Assembly (NCBI GenBank): GCA_964529715.1
Contig: CAZGXI010000035.1
Span: forward strand, 1 to 56,220
Length of the DNA stretch: 56,220 nucleotides
Source of the DNA: CAZGXI01 sp964529715
GTDB lineage: Bacteria > Chloroflexota > Anaerolineae > Aggregatilineales > Ch27
Direction of reading: 5' to 3'
Made by a program: the position numbers and the translations under genes. Shown one piece after another: positions 41,052 to 49,497 of this stretch. How positions within the stretch are numbered: position 1 is the first letter of the stretch; every line of letters begins with the position of its first letter. The notes beneath the pieces were generated by a model. The model was given only the letters and a program-made list of their open reading frames with translations. It searched no databases and was not told the DNA's origin.

Positions 41052-42230
41052 CTACGCCTTCTTCTCGGTCAGCACTTCGCCCATGATGCCGCTGGGCCGC
41101 AGGATCAGCACCAGCACCAGGACGCCGAACGCGATCACATCCTTCAACTGCGAAGGGATGTCCAGCAGAGACGGCGAGACCGACTCGACCGTGCCCAGGA
41201 ACAGCCCACCGACCGCCGCGCCGGAGATGTTGCCGATGCCGCCCAGCACGGCAGCCGTGAACGCCTTGATGCCGGGCACAAAGCCCATCGTCGGCGTAAC
41301 CTGGCTGTTGTAGAGGGCGAACAGCACCCCCGCCACCCCCGCCAACGCCGCGCCCAACACAAACGTCGTAACGATCACGCGGTCCACGTTGATGCCCATC
41401 AGCGCAGCAGTGGCCTTGTCTTCCGAAACGGCGCGCATAGCCTTGCCGGTCTTGGTGCGTTTGACGAACTGGGTCAGCGCCACCATCATGATGATGGCAG
41501 TGATAAAAACGAGGAAATAAATCGGACGAAAGACCAGTTCGATCCCGAAGACATTGACGTTGTAACGCCCACTGATCAGGTCCAGACCCCGGCAGATCTC
41601 TACTCCCTCGGCCACGCCGCATTCCAACGTGTTGAAAATCTGCGGAAAGACATAGAAGTGCACGTCTGGATACACCCTGGGGCTGGAGCCGAACAACCCC
41701 TGAAAGGCGCGCTGCAAAAACGTGCTTGCGCCAATGGCGGTGATCAACGGGATCAAGCGCGGCGCATTGCGTAATGGGCGGTAAGCGATGCGCTCCAGGC
41801 CGACGGCAACCAGCACCGAGGCGACGATGGCAGCGGCAAAGACGATCAGCAGGCTGATGGCGGTGTTTTCTGCCAGAAAGCCGCTGCGGTCCATTGCGTC
41901 GATGAAGAAGAAGCCGATATACGTCCCGGCCATGAACACTTCGCTGTGCGCGAAGTTGATCATGCGCAGGATGCCGTACACCAGCGTGTAGCCCAGTGCA
42001 ATCAGGGCGTAGATGCTGCCCTGCGCCAGCCCGAAGATTAACTGGCGCACAAACGTTTCCAGCGTATACTCACCCGCCACAATCGTGGACACGCCCCGCC
42101 ATATCAGCCACGCCAACACAATCAGCCCCAAAATAGTGAGCAGATTGCGACTGACATAGCCCAGCACGGACGCGACAGGGTTGCTTCGATCCGTCATTTC
42201 GGCGTGTATGTCGCCAACTTGTGTCGCCAT
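41052..42230 (-). CDS. livH: Branched-chain amino acid ABC transporter, permease LivH
   Basis: The 392-residue permease has an N-terminal helix followed by the LivH core: LIFGLAQGSIYALIALGYTL, VYGILRMINFAHSEVFMAGT, LITAIGASTFLQRAFQGLFG, MRAVSEDKATAALMGINVDR and KAFTAAVLGGIGNISGAAVG. A loop of about 60 residues containing two cysteines (TLECGVAEGVEICRG) between helices is larger than usual. GGGAG lies six bases before ATG 42230. It is separated from livJ by 230 bases with a hairpin. Confidence 0.93.
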   Translation of the reverse strand: MATQVGDIHAEMTDRSNPVASVLGYVSRNLLTILGLIVLAWLIWRGVSTIVAGEYTLETFVRQLIFGLAQGSIYALIALGYTLVYGILRMINFAHSEVFMAGTYIGFFFIDAMDRSGFLAENTAISLLIVFAAAIVASVLVAVGLERIAYRPLRNAPRLIPLITAIGASTFLQRAFQGLFGSSPRVYPDVHFYVFPQIFNTLECGVAEGVEICRGLDLISGRYNVNVFGIELVFRPIYFLVFITAIIMMVALTQFVKRTKTGKAMRAVSEDKATAALMGINVDRVIVTTFVLGAALAGVAGVLFALYNSQVTPTMGFVPGIKAFTAAVLGGIGNISGAAVGGLFLGTVESVSPSLLDIPSQLKDVIAFGVLVLVLILRPSGIMGEVLTEKKA

Positions 42231-42371
42231 AGGCGGCTCCCGTCTCTCAACTGCCGGAACGGCAAAAACACGTCTTTGGGCGCTACATGGACTTTAAAAA
42301 CCCGGAAAAATGGCCGTTAACAGGGGATTGCCAGACAAACCGATACCGTTCTTCAATCACCGGGCGGAAGT

Positions 42372-42400
42372 GGCGGAGGAGGGATAGGCCCCCCTCCGCC
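42372..42400 (-). promoter_or_regulatory. Hairpin between livJ and livH
   Basis: GGCGGAGG (42372-42379) pairs with CCTCCGCC (42393-42400), extendable by three G-C pairs after one mismatch. There is no T-run, so it is likely a partial terminator or an mRNA-stabilising structure. This would let the binding protein be made in excess over the permease, a common arrangement in such operons. Confidence 0.5.
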
Positions 42401-42460
42401 GAGGGACTAACAAAGTTTTACCGCGTTACCGCGCAAACCGCCAGATTTACTCCGGCAAGT

Positions 42461-45256
42461 TTACTCAGCGACGGCAGGGACGAACTCACCGTTCTGGACG
42501 ACAAAGAGACCGAAGACGGGGTTGCCGCAGTCGCCGTTCTCGTCGCAAGACAGCACGCCAGTCACGCCGACATAGCCTTCGGTGTTGCGGATGGCGTCCG
42601 CCAGCGCAGCGCGGTCGATGACCAGGTTGCCGTCAGCGTCAAGCGTGCCGACCGCCTCGATGGCATCCAGGATGACCCCGGTCGCGTCGTAGGCAGTGGC
42701 GTGGAAGGGCGCGATAGGTTCTTCCCCGTAGGCTTCGACGTACTTGGCGATGAACTCGTCATAGGCTTCCCCTGCCGGCGGCACCGGCGCAGAGGCATAG
42801 ACCCCCTCGGTGGCCTCACCGGCCAGGTTGATCACCTCCGGCGTGTAGATGCCGTCAGCGCCCATGAACGGCACGTCTTCCAGGCCCACATCAGCCCGCT
42901 GCTCGATCAGACGCGCCCCCTCGGCCACGAACCCGCCAAAGTAGATCAACTCCGGCTCCGCCGACGCAATCTCTTCCAGCACCGCCCGGAAGTCCGTCTC
43001 CCCTACGTTGATCGCCTGCTGCGCCACCACCTCGCCGCCCAGTTCCACGAACGTGTCGGCCATGTTGTTGACCAGCCCCTCACCATACGGGCTGCCGTCG
43101 TGGATCGTGGCAACCTTGCGCACGCCCAACTGGTTGTAGATGAAGTCCGCCGCCACACGCCCCTGGAAGGCGTCGTTAGCCACCACCCGCACAAACGCCG
43201 GGCTGCCACCCTCCGCCGTCAGGTCCACCGCCGTGCACGACGGGCTGACCATCACCAGGTTCGCATCCGCATACACCGGCACCGCCGCCCGGCAACTCGA
43301 CGAGCACATGTGCCCCACCACTGCCACAATGCTCTCGTCGCTGGCAAACCGGTTCGCTACCGTCGCCCCGCCCTCCGCCGAGCACAACTCGTCCTGCGGG
43401 TCCAACTCCACCGTGAACTCCACCCCGCCCACCGTCACCGTCGGTCGGTCGGCCAGTTGCAGTTCCGCTCCCCGCTGTTCGTCTACCCCCAGCGGCTCCA
43501 GCCCTTCGCCCGACAGCGCCGCCGCAAACCCGATCCGCACCGGCTCACCCGGCGCAACCGTCACCACCGCCGTACCAGCCGGCGCCAGCGCGACCTCTTC
43601 CGTCGCCTCGGCTGCCGCTTCTTCGGTCGGCTCTTCAGTCGCTGCTTCGGTGGCTTCCTCGGTCGGCTCCTCGGTCGCTACTTCGGTCGCTTCGGCAGGA
43701 GCTTCTTCGGTCGCCGCAACTTCCTCGCCCTCTTCAGCGACGGCAGGGACGAACTCACCGTTCTGGACGACAAAGAGACCGAAGACGGGGTTGCCGCAGT
43801 CGCCGTTCTCGTCGCAAGACAGCACGCCAGTCACGCCGACATAGCCTTCGGTGTTGCGGATGGCGTCCGCCAGCGCAGCGCGGTCGATGACCAGGTTGCC
43901 GTCAGCGTCAAGCGTGCCGACCGCCTCGATGGCATCCAGGATGACCCCGGTCGCGTCGTAGGCAGTGGCGTGGAAGGGCGCGATAGGTTCTTCCCCGTAG
44001 GCTTCGACGTACTTGGCGATGAACTCGTCATAGGCTTCCCCTGCCGGCGGCACCGGCGCAGAGGCATAGACCCCCTCGGTGGCCTCACCGGCCAGGTTGA
44101 TCACCTCCGGCGTGTAGATGCCGTCAGCGCCCATGAACGGCACGTCTTCCAGGCCCACATCAGCCCGCTGCTCGATCAGACGCGCCCCCTCGGCCACGAA
44201 CCCGCCAAAGTAGATCAACTCCGGCTCCGCCGACGCAATCTCTTCCAGCACCGCCCGGAAGTCCGTCTCCCCTACGTTGATCGCCTGCTGCGCCACCACC
44301 TCGCCGCCCAGTTCCACGAACGTGTCGGCCATGTTGTTGACCAGCCCCTCACCATACGGGCTGCCGTCGTGGATCGTGGCAACCTTGCGCACGCCCAACT
44401 GGTTGTAGATGAAGTCCGCCGCCACACGCCCCTGGAAGGCGTCGTTAGCCACCACCCGCACAAACGCCGGGCTGCCACCCTCCGCCGTCAGGTCCACCGC
44501 CGTGCACGACGGGCTGACCATCACCAGGTTCGCATCCGCATACACCGGCACCGCCGCCCGGCAACTCGACGAGCACATGTGCCCCACCACTGCCACAATG
44601 CTCTCGTCGCTGGCAAACCGGTTCGCTACCGTCGCCCCGCCCTCCGCCGAGCACAACTCGTCCTGCGGGTCCAACTCCACCGTGAACTCCACCCCGCCCA
44701 CCGTCACCGTCGGTCGGTCGGCCAGTTGCAGTTCCGCTCCCCGCTGTTCGTCTACCCCCAGCGGCTCCAGCCCTTCGCCCGACAGCGCCGCCGCAAACCC
44801 GATCCGCACCGGCTCACCCGGCGCAACCGTCACCACCGCCGTACCAGCCGGGGCCATCGCCACTTCTTCGGTGGCCTCCACAGCTGCTTCCTCGGTCGCC
44901 ACTTCGGTTGGCTCCTCGGTTGCTACTTCGGTTGGCTCCTCGGTCGCTACTTCGGTTGGCTCCTCGGTCGCTACTTCGGTTGGCTCCTCGGTTGCTACTT
45001 CGGTTGGCTCCTCGGTCGCCACTTCGGTTGGCTCTTCGGTTGCCACTTCGGTTGGCTCTTCGGTTGCCACTTCGGTTGGCTCCTCGGTGGCTACTTCGGT
45101 CGCTTCCTCGGTCGCTTCCTCGGTCGCCACTTCGGTTGGCTCTTCGGTCGGCGTGGCAGACGGGCGCGGCGTGGCCGTCGCACCGCCGCCGCATGCCGCC
45201 AACACGAGCATTGCGATGACTGCCAGCGTTAGCAGTCCAAACCACTTTTTGCTCAT
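42461..45256 (-). CDS. livJ: Tandem-duplicated branched-chain amino acid-binding lipoprotein (LivJ-like)
   Basis: The 931-residue lipoprotein has a lipobox LVLAAC (Cys22), a Glu/Pro/Thr/Val linker built on EEPTEVAT repeats (about residues 35-130), and two type I periplasmic-binding domains of about 370 residues each. Each domain reads VRIGFAAALSGEGLEPLGVD, VGHMCSSSCRAAVPVYADAN, VRKVATIHDGSPYGEGLVNN and AYDATGVILDAIEAVGTL. The two copies look identical in protein and DNA, separated by a second acidic Thr-rich linker (EEVAATEEAPAEATEVATEE). Ordinary LivJ proteins carry one domain. Each domain has pairs of cysteines (CSSSC, SCDENGDC). ATG 45256 with AAGGAG is preferred over an upstream ATG. It leads the livJHMGF locus. 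Confidence 0.92.
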   Translation of the reverse strand: MSKKWFGLLTLAVIAMLVLAACGGGATATPRPSATPTEEPTEVATEEATEEATEVATEEPTEVATEEPTEVATEEPTEVATEEPTEVATEEPTEVATEEPTEVATEEPTEVATEEPTEVATEEAAVEATEEVAMAPAGTAVVTVAPGEPVRIGFAAALSGEGLEPLGVDEQRGAELQLADRPTVTVGGVEFTVELDPQDELCSAEGGATVANRFASDESIVAVVGHMCSSSCRAAVPVYADANLVMVSPSCTAVDLTAEGGSPAFVRVVANDAFQGRVAADFIYNQLGVRKVATIHDGSPYGEGLVNNMADTFVELGGEVVAQQAINVGETDFRAVLEEIASAEPELIYFGGFVAEGARLIEQRADVGLEDVPFMGADGIYTPEVINLAGEATEGVYASAPVPPAGEAYDEFIAKYVEAYGEEPIAPFHATAYDATGVILDAIEAVGTLDADGNLVIDRAALADAIRNTEGYVGVTGVLSCDENGDCGNPVFGLFVVQNGEFVPAVAEEGEEVAATEEAPAEATEVATEEPTEEATEAATEEPTEEAAAEATEEVALAPAGTAVVTVAPGEPVRIGFAAALSGEGLEPLGVDEQRGAELQLADRPTVTVGGVEFTVELDPQDELCSAEGGATVANRFASDESIVAVVGHMCSSSCRAAVPVYADANLVMVSPSCTAVDLTAEGGSPAFVRVVANDAFQGRVAADFIYNQLGVRKVATIHDGSPYGEGLVNNMADTFVELGGEVVAQQAINVGETDFRAVLEEIASAEPELIYFGGFVAEGARLIEQRADVGLEDVPFMGADGIYTPEVINLAGEATEGVYASAPVPPAGEAYDEFIAKYVEAYGEEPIAPFHATAYDATGVILDAIEAVGTLDADGNLVIDRAALADAIRNTEGYVGVTGVLSCDENGDCGNPVFGLFVVQNGEFVPAVAE
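42465..43582 (-). repeat. Direct repeat of about 1118 bp, copy encoding the C-terminal LivJ domain
   Basis: By eye this block matches 43734-44851 base for base with a constant offset of 1269. Corresponding translations in other frames are also identical, which would not survive even silent changes. The boundaries are the first mismatches I could see on each side. Confidence 0.85.
43734..44851 (-). repeat. Direct repeat of about 1118 bp, copy encoding the N-terminal LivJ domain
   Basis: This is the partner of 42465-43582 (offset 1269). Divergence begins abruptly in the linker at 44852, where G replaces C, followed by several other differences. Confidence 0.85.
44901..45092 (-). repeat. Eight in-frame 24-bp tandem repeats
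   Basis: Units of ACTTCGGTTGGCTCCTCGGT plus four bases repeat at exact 24-base spacing with only third-position-type changes. They encode EEPTEVAT on the minus strand. One further unit occurs at 45129 after two EEAT-type units. The repeats form the linker between the lipid anchor and the first binding domain, and they probably vary in number. Confidence 0.9.
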
Positions 45257-45312
45257 CAGCCCTTCTCCTTGATCATTCAAATGCTTTCATTTGTGGAAGC
45301 CAACCCAAACAA

Positions 45313-45343
45313 GCCGAAATGGCGCCGTGAGCGCCAAATCGGC
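45313..45343 (-). promoter_or_regulatory. Structured leader of livJ
   Basis: Nested inverted repeats GCCGA/TCGGC (45313-45317, 45339-45343) and GGCGC/GCGCC (45321-45325, 45331-45335) form an interrupted stem about 60 bases upstream of the livJ start, inside the predicted 5' leader. I do not recognise a known riboswitch. Confidence 0.4.
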
Positions 45344-45446
45344 ACAAAGGCAACTGGGAACGGATGCTCGAACTGCACCTCCCAATCATGTTGTTGGTGG
45401 CTTCCTGGTAAAAGAGATGCGCCCGTATAAAGGCGACAGTGAGGGT

Positions 45447-45474
45447 ATCATATCGCAACAATGCAGCTTGTCAA
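45447..45474 (-). promoter_or_regulatory. Promoter of the liv operon
   Basis: On the minus strand TTGACA (45469-45474) and TATGAT (45447-45452) are spaced by 16 bases. Transcription would start near 45440 and give a leader of about 185 bases. A perfect palindrome CTTTCATGAAAG (45493-45504) lies just upstream and could be an operator. The 333-base livJ/DUF4342 gap contains no gene. Confidence 0.8.
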
Positions 45475-45523
45475 AGAAAAAGTGCACAGTCGCTTTCATG
45501 AAAGTGTAACAGGAGCAAGATGT

Positions 45524-45550
45524 GAACAAGGGACCTGAGGCCCCTTGTTC
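45524..45550 (-). terminator. Possible terminator of the DUF4342 gene
   Basis: GAACAAGGG (45524-45532) pairs with CCCTTGTTC (45542-45550) 40 bases past the DUF4342 stop. The U-tract is poor (TTGTTCACATC on the minus strand), so termination may need Rho. Confidence 0.5.
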
Positions 45551-45589
45551 GTCTGTCATGTGGGAAAAACGAGGAAAAAGCGGCAGGCG

Positions 45590-45946
45590 CTACCCAATGT
45601 CGGGCGGCTCTTCCATGCGCTCGATGACGACGGTTACGCGGGTCACTGCCGCCGCCAGCGCGGCGATGGCGGCCAGGATCACCGCTGGCAGTGGGGCGAA
45701 GATCGCCACCGCGCCCATCCCGGCCACGCCCAACGTCAGGTTGACCTGGAAGATGATCTCGTTGTCGCGCTTGATGATCAGGCGGCGCACGTTGCCTTCG
45801 CGGATCAGGCGCTCCACCTCTTTGACCAGTTGATTCCCGGCGACTTCCAGTTCTTCTATAAAGGTCTTGGTTCCGCTCGCCGGCTGTTCCCCTTCCGGCG
45901 TGCCCAGCGGCTGTTCGGATTCAGGACGATTCTCCATGTCAGACAT
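45590..45946 (-). CDS. DUF4342 domain protein
   Basis: The 118-residue protein has an acidic N-terminus, the DUF4342 core EELEVAGNQLVKEVERLIRE and GNVRRLIIKRDNEIIFQVNL, and then one or two hydrophobic helices (GVAGMGAVAIFAPLPAVILA). The family is common in Firmicutes and Chloroflexota and has no known role. GGAG lies nine bases before ATG 45946, and a TATAAT box on the minus strand at 46006-46011 is its likely -10. Confidence 0.85.
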   Translation of the reverse strand: MSDMENRPESEQPLGTPEGEQPASGTKTFIEELEVAGNQLVKEVERLIREGNVRRLIIKRDNEIIFQVNLTLGVAGMGAVAIFAPLPAVILAAIAALAAAVTRVTVVIERMEEPPDIG

Positions 45947-46154
45947 TGCAGCCTACTCCTTTTTGGGCATCAAGGTTATTTATTTTGGTCGTTCATCTAC
46001 ACCTAATTATACGCGCAATACGGCGGCAGGTTGCGCCGGAGGAACATAAACGAAGTGTGTACGCGGCAGCGACCTGTGGTACAATTTTGAAACTTCGCCC
46101 GCACGGGTAACGTGTCTCTCATCCTGAGTGTCGCAAAGTCGCGGAGGCGGCCCG

Positions 46155-46958
46155 GTGCAAACGCCAACGCCCAATATCTGGAAATTGCAGGCCCAGCACG
46201 ACATCGCCGGGTTGACGGAGGCGCTGACCCACGAAGACCCAGAAGTCCGCAAGCGGGCAGCGGCAGCCCTGCGCGCGCTGGATGCCGTCGAGGCTGTCCC
46301 GGCGCTGGAAGCGGCCCTGGCTATTGAGGAAGACTGGGAGGTACAGGCCAACATCTCCGCCGCGCTGCAACACCTGGGTGGTCACACCCAATTGGAGATG
46401 TTGATTGCCCAGCGCAACATCGACGGGCTGGTGAACATGCTGCACAGCCCGTCGTTGGAAGACGTGATCGACGCGGCAACGGCCCTGGGTGATCTGGGCG
46501 ACCGCACCGCGACCGAGGCCCTGGTTTCCGTTTTCCGTGATGCCCGGATGCCAGACAAGGCACGGCTGGCGGCAGCCGAAGCCCTGCTCAAGCTGCGCAG
46601 CGCGCCCGCTGTTGTGACTCTGCTGGCGGCCCTGCGGCGAGATGACTGGCTGGTGCGGCGCAATGCGGCGGCGGTGTTGGGACAGCTCCGCGCCTCGTGG
46701 GCAACCGACGCTCTGGTTGCCATCTCGCATGATCCACACCCAGTCGTGCGGCGGACAGTGCTGGCGGCTCTGCGCACCATCGGCACCCCGGCGGCGCTCC
46801 AGGCTGCCCAGGATGCCGAAGCCATCCAGGAAGTGGATGAGCTTTCGGCTGAACTGATGAACACGGCCCACTTCGGCCTGAACGACGATCTCGACGCAGA
46901 CCCAGACAACCCGGCTCTGCCCGGTGCAGACAGCGACGCCGGGTCGGAGGCGCCCTAG
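46155..46958 (+). CDS. HEAT-repeat (PBS lyase-like) protein
   Basis: The 267-residue cytosolic protein is built of about six HEAT/armadillo-like helical repeats, for example LTHEDPEVRKRAAAALRALD, AAAEALLKLRSAPAVVTLLA, DDWLVRRNAAAVLGQLRASW and DPHPVVRRTVLAALRTIGTP. It ends in an acidic tail (LNDDLDADPDNPALPGADSD). Such proteins act as protein-binding scaffolds or chaperones. GTG 46155 with GGAGG seven bases upstream is preferred to a start nine codons earlier. No phycobilin genes are nearby, so lyase activity is not suggested. Confidence 0.85.
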   Translation: MQTPTPNIWKLQAQHDIAGLTEALTHEDPEVRKRAAAALRALDAVEAVPALEAALAIEEDWEVQANISAALQHLGGHTQLEMLIAQRNIDGLVNMLHSPSLEDVIDAATALGDLGDRTATEALVSVFRDARMPDKARLAAAEALLKLRSAPAVVTLLAALRRDDWLVRRNAAAVLGQLRASWATDALVAISHDPHPVVRRTVLAALRTIGTPAALQAAQDAEAIQEVDELSAELMNTAHFGLNDDLDADPDNPALPGADSDAGSEAP

Positions 46959-46983
46959 AGCGTGCGATGCACTTTTGCACGTT

Positions 46984-47115
46984 CGCCAGGAAATGAATTC
47001 CCTGGTTACACAGGTGTAAAGTCCACTGAAGTGATGCAGAAGCCTTTGCACTAGCCCCGTTTTCAGTGTGCTTCAGCGGACTTTTCTTGCGTAGCCGGGG
47101 ACTTGAGTCCCCGGC
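46984..47115 (+). repeat. Dispersed palindromic intergenic repeat, copy 4
   Basis: It has a degenerate first hairpin (CCAGG...CCTGG, 46986-47005), then TAAAGTCCACTGAAGTG, TTCAGCGGACTTTTCTTGCG and the palindrome GCCGGGGACTTGAGTCCCCG (47094-47115, ending GC). It fills most of the gap between the HEAT-protein gene and the end of the convergent GH2 gene. Confidence 0.75.
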
Positions 47116-47170
47116 GCTGCTGAACGACCGGGACGGCGCGTAGGCCATCCCGGCCCGCGTTTTCTCCTGC

Positions 47171-49360
47171 TTATCTCATCATGATCCTGGTTTCTGCCGC
47201 CGGCAAGCGCGGCGTGACGGCGCGGATTGTCACCATGCCCGGTGTGTGCTGCGCCTTCACATAGAGCGCCGCCTGCCCGCCCATCAGCGCGAAAGGGTTC
47301 TCCCCGATCAGGTCTGCCGGACCGTCGATCTCGAAGGTGATGACCTGGTTGGTGAACGGCAGCCGGTTGCCGAACTCGTCCACGATCTTCACGACCAGCC
47401 GCGTCATATCGGCGCCGTCGGCGCGCAGTTCGGCATCATCCGGCTGGAGCACGAGCGCGCGCGGCAGGCCGTTGGCCGAAATGCGCTGCTCGACAACGGC
47501 CTGTCCGTTCACATAACCGACCAGTCGCAGGTCCTCGAAGCGGTCCTTGCCCCATAGCAGGGTCAGGCCACGAATCTGGTATGGCGCGTGCGGCAGGTTC
47601 GGAAAGGTCTCCCGGTCCGGCTGGAAGCGCCCGAAATGGGCCTCCCCGGTGAAGACGTCCACTGCGTCGCAGTTGCTAAAGACCACCAGCGGGTCGATGC
47701 CGCCGCCGCTGCGGTCGCCCATCGTCCAGACCGTCGCCGCGCGCAGGACCGGACGCACTTCCGGCGGAATCTGGCTCTCGTAGAAATAGGCGGCGTACTT
47801 GGGCAAACGGAAGATGTCGCTGACGCCGTGATAGCAGATGCGATCCCCGGAACCGAATTCGCGGTGGGTGTTGTAGTCGAAGGCGCACCAGCCGATGGCG
47901 CCTGCCACATTGCCCATGCCGTACTGCCTGTCTTGAATGCGGGCGTGGCGCAGTGCGTGTTCGATCAGACGTTCCTCCTGGTCCCAGGACTTGGTAGGGA
48001 ACATGTGCCCGTTGAACTCGGTAATCAGGTGAGGGCGGTGCTTCGGCTCGACAACGGTGTTGGAGAAGTCATTGTAAGTGAACACGTCTTCCAAAAACTC
48101 GCTGTCCTGGAAGTAGCGCACACCGCCGGTCTGCCGGGTGGGATCAAGATCGTGGGCCAGGGCGTTCGTCGCCGTGTAAAAGGCCGTATTGTCTTTCGAC
48201 TCGTTGATGCGCACACCCCACAGGATGATTGCCGGATGGTTGCGGTCGCGCTCGATCATGGCGCGCACGTCGCGCAGGCTGAGCTGCTGCCACGCCGCGT
48301 CGCCGATGTGCTGCCAACCGGGGATTTCCTCGAACACCAGCAGGCCGATCTCGTCGCAGCGGTCCAGGAAGTGCGGCGACTGCGGATAGTGCGACGTGCG
48401 CACGATGTTCACGCCGAGTTCGTGCTTGAGGATGTCAGCGTCCCGGCGCTGTAAACGCTCCGGGGCCGCCGCGCCGATGTAGGGGTAGGTCTGGTGGCGG
48501 TTGAGGCCGCGCAGCTTCATACGCTGCCCGTTCAGGTAGAAGCCGCCATCGTCTTTATTGAAATAGGCTTCGCGGAAGCCAAAGCGCGCTGCCTGGCGAT
48601 CCAGTTCGACCTGGCCGGAAAGCAGGCTCACGTCCAGCGTGTAGAGGGCCGGGTTCTCCGGCGACCACAGCGCGACCGGCGGAAGCTCGTCGAACGATAC
48701 TTTGACCGTGAGCACGTCCGGCGGTACGGATGCGTTAACGCTCTGCGTCGCCAGGACGCTGCCCGCCGCGTCTTTCAAGGTTGCCCGGAGTGTAACCGCC
48801 GCCGTCTGCGGCCCCTGGTTCCTCAGGCGCACATCGACTGCCAGCCCCGGCCTGGCCGAGAGGACGTTTTGCGGCCTGACGAAGATGTTGTCGATATGGC
48901 ACGGCTCCACCAGGCGCAGGTGCACGTCGCGGTAGATGCCGCCGAAGGTCAGGTAGTCCACCACGTTGCCGTAGGGGGGAATATCCTTGCGCTCGGTCGA
49001 ATCCAGCCGCACGGTCAGCACATTCTCGCCCGTCACCAGCGCGTCGGTCAGGTCGAAGGAGAAGGGCGTGTAGCCGCCTTTGTACTCGCCCAGCAGCCTG
49101 CCGTTGAGGAAAACCTCGCTGGCGATCATCGCGCCGTCGAAATCGACGTAAGCGCGGCGGCCTGCCAGCGGTTCGGGCAGGGTGAAACGCTTGCGGTAGG
49201 TGGAGATGAACTGGTATTCGGCGTTGTCGAAGTTATGATGCGGCAGGACGATGTTCGTGTGGGGCAGGGTGACGCGCGTGAAGGCGCCGTCTGGGGCGTC
49301 GCTGCCCAGGTCGGCGGGCGCAAACAGCCAGCCGTCGTTGAAAGGAATGATCGTTCTCAA
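47171..49360 (-). CDS. Glycoside hydrolase family 2 (beta-galactosidase-like)
   Basis: The 729-residue enzyme has a jelly-roll sugar-binding domain (about 10-170, LPHTNIVLPHHNFDNAEYQF, FDGAMIASEVFLNGRLLGEY), an immunoglobulin-like domain (about 170-275) and a TIM barrel with GLNRHQTYPYIGAAAP, GVNIVRTSHYPQSPHFLDRC and the acid/base Glu in ILWGVRINES. The nucleophile Glu lies in HLITEFNGH. C-terminal beta domains follow. The start is TTG 49360, eight bases after AGGAG. No signal peptide is seen, so it is probably cytoplasmic. Substrate could be a beta-galactoside, glucuronide or mannoside. Confidence 0.92.
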   Translation of the reverse strand: MRTIIPFNDGWLFAPADLGSDAPDGAFTRVTLPHTNIVLPHHNFDNAEYQFISTYRKRFTLPEPLAGRRAYVDFDGAMIASEVFLNGRLLGEYKGGYTPFSFDLTDALVTGENVLTVRLDSTERKDIPPYGNVVDYLTFGGIYRDVHLRLVEPCHIDNIFVRPQNVLSARPGLAVDVRLRNQGPQTAAVTLRATLKDAAGSVLATQSVNASVPPDVLTVKVSFDELPPVALWSPENPALYTLDVSLLSGQVELDRQAARFGFREAYFNKDDGGFYLNGQRMKLRGLNRHQTYPYIGAAAPERLQRRDADILKHELGVNIVRTSHYPQSPHFLDRCDEIGLLVFEEIPGWQHIGDAAWQQLSLRDVRAMIERDRNHPAIILWGVRINESKDNTAFYTATNALAHDLDPTRQTGGVRYFQDSEFLEDVFTYNDFSNTVVEPKHRPHLITEFNGHMFPTKSWDQEERLIEHALRHARIQDRQYGMGNVAGAIGWCAFDYNTHREFGSGDRICYHGVSDIFRLPKYAAYFYESQIPPEVRPVLRAATVWTMGDRSGGGIDPLVVFSNCDAVDVFTGEAHFGRFQPDRETFPNLPHAPYQIRGLTLLWGKDRFEDLRLVGYVNGQAVVEQRISANGLPRALVLQPDDAELRADGADMTRLVVKIVDEFGNRLPFTNQVITFEIDGPADLIGENPFALMGGQAALYVKAQHTPGMVTIRAVTPRLPAAETRIMMR

Positions 49361-49426
49361 GGAAGCTCTCCTCTTTTCGCGTGAAAACAGGCCATTGCTG
49401 CGCCCGATTATACTCTCCTAAAGCAC

Positions 49427-49453
49427 GGAGCGGCGGCTTGAAGCCGCCGCTCC
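49427..49453. repeat. 13-bp-arm near-perfect palindrome upstream of the GH2 gene
   Basis: GGAGCGGCGGCTT (49427-49439) and AAGCCGCCGCTCC (49441-49453) flank one base. On the minus strand a TATAAT (49407-49412) lies about 15 bases downstream, so the palindrome covers the -35 region of the GH2 gene and could be an operator. It could equally be the end hairpin of the upstream peptidase gene. Confidence 0.5.
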
Positions 49454-49497
49454 GGGTTCGATCTCGGTGATTTCTGTGTCCTCTGTGGTGAGGCGTT

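Noticed and set aside
44901..45150. CRISPR-like regular repeats
   Set aside because: The units are 24 bases with no spacers, lie in frame inside a lipoprotein gene and encode EEPTEVAT. This is a coding tandem repeat, not a CRISPR array.
42287..45232. A 981-codon plus-strand open frame with a repeated Arg/His-rich protein
   Set aside because: It is antisense to the duplicated livJ gene. Its repeats mirror the DNA duplication, its composition is non-native, and it lacks a ribosome site. The minus frame has a lipobox and known domains.
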